Part shown: piece after piece, positions 1 to 7,725 of the stretch
Layout: each line of letters starts with the position of its first letter
How positions within the stretch are numbered: the first letter of the stretch is position 1
Assembly: GCA_937894085.1 (NCBI GenBank)
Contig: CALCSG010000337.1
Location: forward strand, 1 to 32,973
Direction of reading: 5' to 3'
Origin: an uncultured Gammaproteobacteria bacterium
GTDB taxonomy: Bacteria; Pseudomonadota; Gammaproteobacteria; GCA-001735895
Length of the DNA stretch: 32,973 nt
Position numbers and translations under genes: made by a program
Notes under the pieces: model-generated
What the model saw: only the letters and a program-made list of their open reading frames with translations
What the model was told of the DNA's origin: nothing
Database searches by the model: none

Positions 1-1145
1 CGTAAATCCATTAACCTATCTTGATATAACGACCGGCCACCTTCAGGTGAATCAGCACTCCCCCAACTAACACCATCGAATCGCTCTAAAATACTACAGA
101 GCTCATGATGGCCTAATTGAAACGGCGTAGCAGTCAAAAACAGCATCCTCTCAAACACACCCGCTAACTGCCCGCCTTTACTAATAGCATTCGCATCACC
201 TTCGCCCTCAGGACTATGAAACATAGATGCTAGGCGAGTACGTACATTCTTCAAATGGTGCGCTTCATCAAGAATAAGTAGCGGCATTTGGATATTGGTT
301 TGAAGAAAACAAAACTGCCATATTTTAGGCAATATTTTTTGAATTTCACTTCGAATCTTATTGATTCTCGAATTCAGTTTTGATGATTTTCTTTTTGGCA
401 GTCTTTTTATTTCTTCCCACAAATTATCAAACAATGGTTTTAATTCAGGGGAATCCAACGCCACCATTATGTGATGAGGCACAGGATCATCCTTTAATTT
501 TTTTGCTTCATCATTTTTGAGTGTCCTGTTCACTATATTCATCCATTTTGAGGGATGTCTGTTCAACAGCTCCTCCCAAAGATCCTTATGATTTTTTGCG
601 TAGTATTTCATCCATAAAAGATCGCCAGCGTAACGCGACATAGATCGATACTCACCGGCAGCATTTTTCTTATATTTCATAGCACGTTGTAGAATAGCCA
701 ACTTGACCCATGCATCAGATAAGTTACGACTTAAAGCACCGTGCGCAAGAAAAATCACCTGTTTACGTCGCCCATCAGGATCATCGAGGTATTTCAGAAA
801 CTCCACACCATTATTTGCCACACCACTGCTTATTTTTTTACGGGTAGGCACATCAAGGCAGTTCTCTACAAAAACACTTAAATCCCTTTGCCATTTTTCA
901 AGAACAGCTGGTGGCACCATGATTACAACAGGGCGTTTTTCATGTAGAGCGACTGACGCTGCAACGGCAAGAGCAACAAAAGTTTTCCCCATCCCAACTT
1001 CATCAGCGAGTATCTGACCAGGACTAGTAGAAAAACGCCTAAGGATTTCTTTTGCTGTTCGAGCCTGTCGTTCTGCATCTTCCCGGCTAATACGATTTGA
1101 ACCATCCAGTTTTATATGTAAATCAAAGTGATGTGACCAGGTCAT
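1..1145 (-). CDS. SNF2-family helicase/ATPase, C-terminus beyond window
   Basis: This is the first ~381 residues of an SF2 (SNF2/DEAD-like) ATPase, read from the minus strand and cut by the left edge. Visible motifs are a Walker A (ADEVGMGKT, about residue 46-54), a Walker B/DEAH box (LILDEAHHLKN) and motif III (LTATPF). A lysine- and arginine-rich helical insert separates motif I from the DEAH box. The start ATG at 1145 overlaps the stop of the upstream phospholipase-D gene as ATGA, which implies translational coupling. Family knowledge: SNF2 proteins move along duplex DNA by ATP hydrolysis. SNF2 plus PLD pairs recur in defence systems such as DISARM (DrmD/DrmC) and Dpd (DpdE/DpdK), but no methylase or Dpd synthesis gene is seen here. 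The second RecA lobe and any C-terminal nuclease cannot be seen. Confidence 0.9.
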   Translation of the reverse strand, partial: MTWSHHFDLHIKLDGSNRISREDAERQARTAKEILRRFSTSPGQILADEVGMGKTFVALAVAASVALHEKRPVVIMVPPAVLEKWQRDLSVFVENCLDVPTRKKISSGVANNGVEFLKYLDDPDGRRKQVIFLAHGALSRNLSDAWVKLAILQRAMKYKKNAAGEYRSMSRYAGDLLWMKYYAKNHKDLWEELLNRHPSKWMNIVNRTLKNDEAKKLKDDPVPHHIMVALDSPELKPLFDNLWEEIKRLPKRKSSKLNSRINKIRSEIQKILPKIWQFCFLQTNIQMPLLILDEAHHLKNVRTRLASMFHSPEGEGDANAISKGGQLAGVFERMLFLTATPFQLGHHELCSILERFDGVSWGSADSPEGGRSLYQDRLMDL

Positions 1146-3226
1146 TCGAAACCCTCACAAACCCTTGCATCTATCTCTTTAAGAACATCAGTGCAATATA
1201 TTTTGATCATGGATGATGAACTACCCCTGGCCTGCTTAATGTCTGGAATGATTTCCTTCAATATATTACTAATATGCCCATAAAAGACTTCATTGCTTAA
1301 GGTATTATCAGACTCACTGTAAGAAATTCTTGCGATATCTAACGCCAGTTCCGCCATTAAAAATGCAAACTCATCGTTATCATTTGTGGCATGCTTCCTT
1401 AAGGCCTTAGTAACAGCTCTAACGCCTATTGGACCATACAATCGCCATTTAAGAGCCTCCTCTGTAACCACTGGTCGCTCAAGACGACTACGCAACCCAA
1501 CAAGCGCCCTGCTTATACGCCTAGTTCGAGGTATTAAATATTGGCTGGTATCAATTCGTTTATGAGGATCAAGCTCATCCAATAACTTGTTTTTTTCACT
1601 CGCCTGCTGCTTTGCTTTTCGCCTTAGAATTCGACGCATAACATCACGTAAAGAACCCTGGCTACTTAAAATCTCAATTAAAGCCTCTATAGATAAATCC
1701 TGCAGCTCTTCTGGTGGAGGCAGTATTGATAAATTTGCAATATTCACCGTCCAATAAGCAGACATGTCAACATCCCAATACACATGTAATAGGGAAGGAA
1801 GAACTTGTTTTGTCCATGGTATATACCACTTTTCATGGCTCCCCGCTTGCTGCCATAACTTTTCTGTTCCTATCGTTTCCTGCTCTTCTCCAAATACAAT
1901 CCTCCATTTATCAGGCGGGTTGTTAATACTCAGTTCCAGATAAAGGTACCCAGTGTCTGATTGTTGCAGAAGCGCTTCACCAAAACACGATGGTAAGACA
2001 TTCTGTTTATTATCTTCTTCACTATCATCGGTTAGCGTATCGCCAAAGCCAAGTTGAGCTGACTCAACACGAACACCTTCTAACAATGCCCGATTAAATA
2101 GCTTATGTGCTGAGCGCAAGTCCTCCTTAAAGAGATAAAGAAGGTTCGCCTCTATATTTGGGTTATTACTTAGGCCAGTTCCCCTTTGAGTGAAGTTACT
2201 TGACCCACAGATAAAACCAGCCCAGCGATTATTGGCAAACCATAAAGATTTTGCGTGTAGCGGCCTATAATGCTCTTCACCATCTTCAGTCACTTTTTCA
2301 CTGATACGATAAAAATATGAACTGATATTCTTTCTACTGGGCACCTTCTCACATGCTGCTGGTAAATTCATATGCCAATAACCAACATCTGGCGATTCAA
2401 TTGCGGTGGTATGCCATCTAACGGTCTTCTCGGTATTTCTTGCATTAAGTAGTCGCATTAAACTTCTTACGGTTTTTTCCGCAACAAATTCCTCGGCGTC
2501 AAAAAAGGGGCTACAAACATAAGCTTCATAAATACCACCACGGTTTCCCCAAAACTGTTTAAACTGATTAAAAATATTGTCACTATCAGGAAGAATAAAA
2601 ATAGGCAAAATCGACAATGATGCGTCATTTTTATTTTCACCCCACTCTTCAGCTATTCCACGCGCTTTATTAATAACCGTTTGCCAGCGCTTCATTGTGA
2701 TGCTGTCATGTTCGACAGAGATATGAAGAGATAAAGATGCAAGAAAATTGAGGGTAGCATCTAGAGATTGTTTTGGAAAAGTCGAACCTGAGAAATAATC
2801 CAGTGAAGTAAAAACTTCCTGATTTTTATAGTATCCGTCTTCAGTCATATTCGCGGAAGTAAAGATCACACGGATATGATTTTGCCAAATCAAAAGTGAA
2901 ACCTTTGCATGTTGAACACCACCATGCACACGTGCAGGAATAACATCCCAACGTAAACTACGTGTTTCGGTGCAGTGCTGACTGTCCGCCAACACAATTG
3001 CACGAACTAGGCCTGACATTTTCTCTTCACGCTCAATAAGATAATCAACACCATCCGCAACAGGATCACTGTCCATTGCTAAAAAACGTGACAAACACTG
3101 TTCTTCAAAAAAAGATGCAGAAAAAGTATAGGTAGTCGTTAAACAAGCAATGGGTTTACCTGCATCATCCGGCGGAGCCCACATAGACAACAGCTTTTCA
3201 TAGCGACCTTTCTGTCTAGCAGACAT
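1142..3226 (-). CDS. Phospholipase D-like (two-HKD) nuclease of the candidate defence operon
   Basis: This 694-residue protein carries two HKD-type half sites, the signature of PLD-superfamily nucleases. The first is H106-x-K108 followed by SAN near residue 124-126. The second is H324-x-K326 followed by GSSN near 341-344. In this family the two half sites form one catalytic centre and a histidine makes a covalent phospho-enzyme intermediate. Both have Asn where classical HKD enzymes have Asp, which is common in the helicase-associated branch. The C-terminal ~300 residues are helical, basic in part (RRILRRKAKQQ) and unrecognised. The start ATG follows the stop of the 437-residue gene with no spacer, and the stop overlaps the SNF2 start. 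No signal peptide or membrane segment is seen, so it should act in the cytoplasm on DNA. Confidence 0.85.
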   Translation of the reverse strand: MSARQKGRYEKLLSMWAPPDDAGKPIACLTTTYTFSASFFEEQCLSRFLAMDSDPVADGVDYLIEREEKMSGLVRAIVLADSQHCTETRSLRWDVIPARVHGGVQHAKVSLLIWQNHIRVIFTSANMTEDGYYKNQEVFTSLDYFSGSTFPKQSLDATLNFLASLSLHISVEHDSITMKRWQTVINKARGIAEEWGENKNDASLSILPIFILPDSDNIFNQFKQFWGNRGGIYEAYVCSPFFDAEEFVAEKTVRSLMRLLNARNTEKTVRWHTTAIESPDVGYWHMNLPAACEKVPSRKNISSYFYRISEKVTEDGEEHYRPLHAKSLWFANNRWAGFICGSSNFTQRGTGLSNNPNIEANLLYLFKEDLRSAHKLFNRALLEGVRVESAQLGFGDTLTDDSEEDNKQNVLPSCFGEALLQQSDTGYLYLELSINNPPDKWRIVFGEEQETIGTEKLWQQAGSHEKWYIPWTKQVLPSLLHVYWDVDMSAYWTVNIANLSILPPPEELQDLSIEALIEILSSQGSLRDVMRRILRRKAKQQASEKNKLLDELDPHKRIDTSQYLIPRTRRISRALVGLRSRLERPVVTEEALKWRLYGPIGVRAVTKALRKHATNDNDEFAFLMAELALDIARISYSESDNTLSNEVFYGHISNILKEIIPDIKQARGSSSSMIKIYCTDVLKEIDARVCEGFE

Positions 3227-4540
3227 CTAAACCTTCCCAATATCTTCAGCAAATGACCATAATGAAGCCAGACGGTAAGCGTGCACATAATCGCCTGCTT
3301 CCGTTGGCGCACTAGCTTGCTGATAAGCATGACGCGTTCTTATCGTACCATCATCAAAATAATCAAAAAAAGGCATTTTTCCATTTGGGAGTTTGTCCTG
3401 CTGATTTTTCACATGATGTCCTAGCAGAGCATTTACCCACTCTTCTTTATTGCCAGTAGTGTTAAATAAGTTTAAAAATGCATTAAATCGAAAATCCAGA
3501 TTATATCGGGCAAGTCCATCCTGTAACTTGTCTCTTATAATGGGTAATCGTTTAATCGCAGCTTTAACTGAACTAAGAGAAGTCAGCTCACTAGGGCTGA
3601 CTTTCTTCTCTGATTTTGATGCGACATAAAGTATATGATAAAAAGCATCTGTAATTAACCGTGAAAACTCTTCATACAACTGAATGTTTTTTATTATTGC
3701 CGTCATATCTGACGATGCTGATTTCAGTAATTCAGCATGCAGAACTTTCTCATTTATTTCAGAATCAGTAGTAATAACCTTAGCACCTTGCTTGACAATA
3801 AATTGAAAATACTCAGACCGAAGTTTCACATTTATATCTGTAAGTAATTCCCAAATAACAGCACTAGACTTTTTGCCAGGATCATTTGTAACTAATGGTC
3901 TCGCAAACGTTTCCCAGTGTTTCCAGATTTTCTGTGTTTTATGATTATTCAGGCCGTATGTCACAGCTTCATGAACTAAATCATAATATTTTCTTAAATC
4001 ACCAATATCATTTTTAACATCTTGCTCCCAGGCCATTTTTAAGCGTGCACAGTCTGGCCCCATACTATCGCCGCTCAATACATCCAATTCTCTGGCCAGT
4101 ACTTTATAAACTCCGTAAAAGCCAAAAACTGCTGGCGTCTTCAGGTAGTTTCCTTCCGTAACGCAGGCTGATTGCATTAATGCAGTAGCGACTTTTTCCC
4201 TACCTGGTAGCCCTGTTAATCGTTTAGGTTTACTTGCTCCATAAGTTTTAACCAATGCGTGAACTACATACCATTCGAACACCTGCATGGGCGTTACCAC
4301 CTTGTCATTAAGATAGCTTTCCGTAAAGCTCTCAGTGACACTTGCACCTATGGCAATTGTAGCCAGAAAACCTGGATGTTTCTGGCGCTCTCGAATACCA
4401 GGGCAGAGATATTTTACCGTTATGGCATCAGATATGGGATATAGCCCAAGAGGGTCAAGAGCACCTTCTGGCACTTCAGGTTGGTCGTAGGCAGATAGAT
4501 AGGGTACTACTTGATTAAGTGACTTAGACAATAGCTTCAT
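3227..4540 (-). CDS. Unrecognised 437-residue protein in the candidate defence operon
   Basis: I do not recognise this family. The protein is soluble and mostly helical, with no signal peptide, transmembrane stretch, Walker motif, zinc ligand cluster or obvious nuclease motif. A hydrophobic, glycine-containing stretch (GFYGVYKVLARELDVL, about residues 145-160) is the most motif-like part. Its ATG lies 2 nt after the stop of the UvrD-like gene, and an AGGAGG Shine-Dalgarno sits inside the end of that gene. The position between the two helicase-nuclease modules suggests a structural, adaptor or DNA-recognition subunit. That role is inferred only from context. Confidence 0.75.
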   Translation of the reverse strand: MKLLSKSLNQVVPYLSAYDQPEVPEGALDPLGLYPISDAITVKYLCPGIRERQKHPGFLATIAIGASVTESFTESYLNDKVVTPMQVFEWYVVHALVKTYGASKPKRLTGLPGREKVATALMQSACVTEGNYLKTPAVFGFYGVYKVLARELDVLSGDSMGPDCARLKMAWEQDVKNDIGDLRKYYDLVHEAVTYGLNNHKTQKIWKHWETFARPLVTNDPGKKSSAVIWELLTDINVKLRSEYFQFIVKQGAKVITTDSEINEKVLHAELLKSASSDMTAIIKNIQLYEEFSRLITDAFYHILYVASKSEKKVSPSELTSLSSVKAAIKRLPIIRDKLQDGLARYNLDFRFNAFLNLFNTTGNKEEWVNALLGHHVKNQQDKLPNGKMPFFDYFDDGTIRTRHAYQQASAPTEAGDYVHAYRLASLWSFAEDIGKV

Positions 4541-4542
4541 AA

Positions 4543-7500
4543 TTAAATGGAACCTCCTGCTTTATAGTCACCAACATTTACCGCCACCGCCAACCCCATC
4601 ACCGCAAAATGGATCCAGCAATCCAACACGGGCTTTTCTGATACAGCCTCAACAGCCTCTTTATAAAGCTTGAGTTGCCCCGAATATTTCAATGCTTCCG
4701 TCTCAGACTCTTTTCGAGATTTAGGTGATGATTTATGATCAACAATAATAAACCCCTCATCGGTTTCGATTAACGCATCGATCCATCCGGTAACAAACTG
4801 TCCATTGGGCATTTGATACTCTATCGGATATTCAAGCAGTACTTTTTTTGCTTTCAGGTGATTACTGGTAAACTTTCTAAACCTTTCTGCAAGCTCTAGC
4901 GCGTCATTCGCAGTAATAGAATTATCCACGTCATGTGCACGTAATATGCTTGTCACCAGGTCATTATCTATGGCTTCATCGTGGATCATATTCACCGCGA
5001 TAACCGCATGAATTGCCGAACCCAATTGAGCCATATCTTTGATATTAGACATAGAGACTCGATCACCTAGCTCTATCGCTTCGGTAACTTTGGCAGTTTC
5101 TATCGCTATTTGTGATGAAGGAGAGATGGTTGCCGGTAACTTTTCAGTTTTTGCTGCTGATTCTGGAAACCAGAACAAGGGTTCTTTTTTGATCTGAATA
5201 TCTGCCGTGACTTCTTCATCAGCATATTCTTTGAACTCTGTCGGGATCGTGCCTGCTTTTCCGGGTAATTCTAATTCATCTCCTTGTGGCAGCATCCACT
5301 CAGTGGCACCTACCGAGTCAAGCCACTCACCTTCTGGTTTTTGCATTGGCAGGATCAATAGTTCACTGGGTCGAGTAAAACTGACGTACATTAGACGCTT
5401 ATCTTCTTCTAAGGCATTTTTGTGTTCTTGTATGCCTACAGAAGATTCTTCCACTCGATCTTTTAATGCGATACCTGTAGCTTGCTTGCCAAATGTCCAT
5501 GGCCAGTATCTTAGTGCTCGACCTTTTAATGGCTGACTGACATCTAGGTCATTTGATTGACTGGTTACTCTTAAACCCCATAATCGACTGCGTACCTTTT
5601 TATGTAAATCCAGTGCAATTACTACAGGCCATTCCAATCCTTTAGCTCCATGGTGGGTTAACAGTTTTACGGCTAGCTGACTATTTGCTGCCTCCATTAA
5701 ATCAATATCTTCGCTGGATTTCCCATTGAGCCAAAGTATCAGGCCTGCAACAGTCGCTGGAAGTTTTTCTGATTGACAGAATTGCTCATATTCTTCAGCC
5801 ATTAGCTCTAACTGATTTATGTTCTGCAACCGCTGACTGGCACTACGGTAAGTATTTGACCATTGCAATACTATTTTACGCGCCTGTATGGTATTGATGA
5901 CTACGCTCAATGCTTCAGAAGGCGTTAAGTGGCTTAGTCGGTGACCTTGTTGCTCAAGGTTCTGTACTATCGCTGATTCACGCCCCCATTCGGATTCTTT
6001 GTAATCTTCATTCTGAATAAAATCAAGACGGGCATTCAGCCATTCTTCCGGTTCTTTGCATTCACTCAATACCAGCAGTTCTGTCACTGACAAGCTGTCT
6101 CTTTTTGGATCGAGTAAAAAGCGGAGTCCTGCTAAAATGAGGGTAGATTCTGGTGTACTCAATAAGCCTGATGTCTTCCTTGCTGTGGGTATGCCCCAGG
6201 CATCCAGTGTAACTGCAAGATTGTCGAGCGCATCATTGGATCTAGCCAGTACCGTTATATCGCCATATTGTATTGGTCGCGAAATATTATGGTGCCGATC
6301 CTCTATCGGGTAACCAGAAGCCACTAAGGATTGTATGCCTTGTGCCAGGTTGTGCTCTCTTTTCCCTGCATTTGAGCCTTTCAACTGCCAGTAAGCGACA
6401 GCGGGGGTTTTCTTTTTTGATGTGAAAGCAGGCGTTAAACGTACCCTGTCTTCGGGTAATGTATTTGAAAAAGCAGGCACAAATATTTCATTAACATAAC
6501 TCACTAGCTCTGGGCACGAACGCCAGGAGTTTTCCAACACTTCTACTTTGCCACCCTTTTTTTCCAGTTGCTCGATAATACCGATCATTAATTCAGGATC
6601 AGAACCACGAAACCCATAAATTGCCTGCTTAATATCGCCTACCCAAATAACCTTTTTAGCCAACTGCGCTAGTTTTAGAAATAATGCTAATTGAATGGGT
6701 GAAGTATCCTGAAATTCATCAACCATGAGCAGATCTAATTCGTCTTGCATCACTGAAGAAACCGCAGGATTATCCAGTACCTGATAAAGCAATTGTTCCT
6801 GATCGACAAAATCAATCATACCTTTCTTTTGTTTCATGCTTTGAAACTGTTCTAATGATTGCGAAGCAATCAGGAATATATCATTAATAAAAGTTTTTAA
6901 GTCATTCTGAAAATTTGAATTCTTTTCAAATTCCGAAGCAATTATTGAAACAGGTTCGGCAATAACTTCACTCTTTTTAGCAGGACCTGACTTTGACAGT
7001 TTTACCCAATCTGCCCAACAGTATCGCTGGGTTTTCAGCTTTCTCTGACAATCCTTTATAAATGATACATACCCTCGTGTTCCTTTGGTTTTATCAACTT
7101 TAAGATCAATATTTGCAATTGCAGTTTGTATAGCTGATAGCAATTCAGCATTGAGATCTCTTTTACTAGCCGCTGGTAAGAACTTGAATAGTTCATCAAT
7201 ACTTGTTTTGCTGAATGCCGCTAACTGAGCGGAGGGTAGATTATTCGCTCTCGCCGTTTGCACAATGCCTTTTACTTCTTTACGCCAGTCATCGATGCTA
7301 AGTCTTTGCGCAAGAGCATTCATAGACTTAACCTTATCCAACGTCAGAACAGACTCAAGAGCAACTGCGAATAAATGTTCAGCCGCTTGCTCTTCTATTA
7401 CGTTTTGCACAGGTGACAACCCTGCTTCAAAAGAAAAACGTTTGAGTAATTGACCGCAAACACCATTCACCGTACCGATGAGAGCCTGCTCCATTCTTAC

Positions 7501-7725
7501 TGCCAGGTCGTTATGCCCCGTTTCATTGAGGCGCTGCCTCACACGTCCACGTAACTCATTGGCGGCCAGTTTTGTAAAGGTAGTCGCAATAACGCCTGAG
7601 GGTCTAAATTCATCGGCCTGTTCTATGAGTAATTTGCCCAGGTCTTGCGTCAGTCTATAAGTTTTTCCACTGCCTGCACCGGCACTGATGAAGGTAATGT
7701 TATCCATACTCGTTTCTATAACCAT
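4543..7725 (-). CDS. UvrD-family helicase with C-terminal RecB-type nuclease (AddA-like)
   Basis: This 1060-residue protein is an SF1A helicase fused to a PD-(D/E)XK nuclease, the architecture of AddA and RecB. Helicase motifs in order are Walker A (AGAGSGKT, K21), motif Ia (TTFTKLAANELRGR), DEFQDTS near residue 335, motif III (VGDIKQAIYGFRG), motif IV (NSWRS), motif V (THHGAKGLEWPVV) and motif VI (LMYVSFTRPSE). The nuclease has a RecB-like H in GSAIHAV, then GWID, VDHKSS and a downstream QLKLY. The start lies within GGAGGAAGTCGTAATGG and overlaps the upstream AddB-like stop by one base; a second Met at residue 7 is an alternative. Housekeeping AddA/RecB processes double-strand ends at Chi. 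A plasmid copy in an operon with PLD and SNF2 genes suggests defence rather than repair, which is inference. Confidence 0.92.
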   Translation of the reverse strand: MVIETSMDNITFISAGAGSGKTYRLTQDLGKLLIEQADEFRPSGVIATTFTKLAANELRGRVRQRLNETGHNDLAVRMEQALIGTVNGVCGQLLKRFSFEAGLSPVQNVIEEQAAEHLFAVALESVLTLDKVKSMNALAQRLSIDDWRKEVKGIVQTARANNLPSAQLAAFSKTSIDELFKFLPAASKRDLNAELLSAIQTAIANIDLKVDKTKGTRGYVSFIKDCQRKLKTQRYCWADWVKLSKSGPAKKSEVIAEPVSIIASEFEKNSNFQNDLKTFINDIFLIASQSLEQFQSMKQKKGMIDFVDQEQLLYQVLDNPAVSSVMQDELDLLMVDEFQDTSPIQLALFLKLAQLAKKVIWVGDIKQAIYGFRGSDPELMIGIIEQLEKKGGKVEVLENSWRSCPELVSYVNEIFVPAFSNTLPEDRVRLTPAFTSKKKTPAVAYWQLKGSNAGKREHNLAQGIQSLVASGYPIEDRHHNISRPIQYGDITVLARSNDALDNLAVTLDAWGIPTARKTSGLLSTPESTLILAGLRFLLDPKRDSLSVTELLVLSECKEPEEWLNARLDFIQNEDYKESEWGRESAIVQNLEQQGHRLSHLTPSEALSVVINTIQARKIVLQWSNTYRSASQRLQNINQLELMAEEYEQFCQSEKLPATVAGLILWLNGKSSEDIDLMEAANSQLAVKLLTHHGAKGLEWPVVIALDLHKKVRSRLWGLRVTSQSNDLDVSQPLKGRALRYWPWTFGKQATGIALKDRVEESSVGIQEHKNALEEDKRLMYVSFTRPSELLILPMQKPEGEWLDSVGATEWMLPQGDELELPGKAGTIPTEFKEYADEEVTADIQIKKEPLFWFPESAAKTEKLPATISPSSQIAIETAKVTEAIELGDRVSMSNIKDMAQLGSAIHAVIAVNMIHDEAIDNDLVTSILRAHDVDNSITANDALELAERFRKFTSNHLKAKKVLLEYPIEYQMPNGQFVTGWIDALIETDEGFIIVDHKSSPKSRKESETEALKYSGQLKLYKEAVEAVSEKPVLDCWIHFAVMGLAVAVNVGDYKAGGSI

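Noticed and set aside
703-1017. Plus-strand 104-codon frame
   Set aside because: Antisense to the SNF2 helicase, whose motifs are clear on the other strand; its sequence is low-complexity Ser/Thr/Arg.
1-3226. DISARM or Dpd system, because of the SNF2 plus PLD pair
   Set aside because: No DrmA/DrmB, methyltransferase, or Dpd synthesis and insertion genes are present, and the AddAB-like pair does not belong to either; the left edge cuts the operon, so extra genes remain possible.
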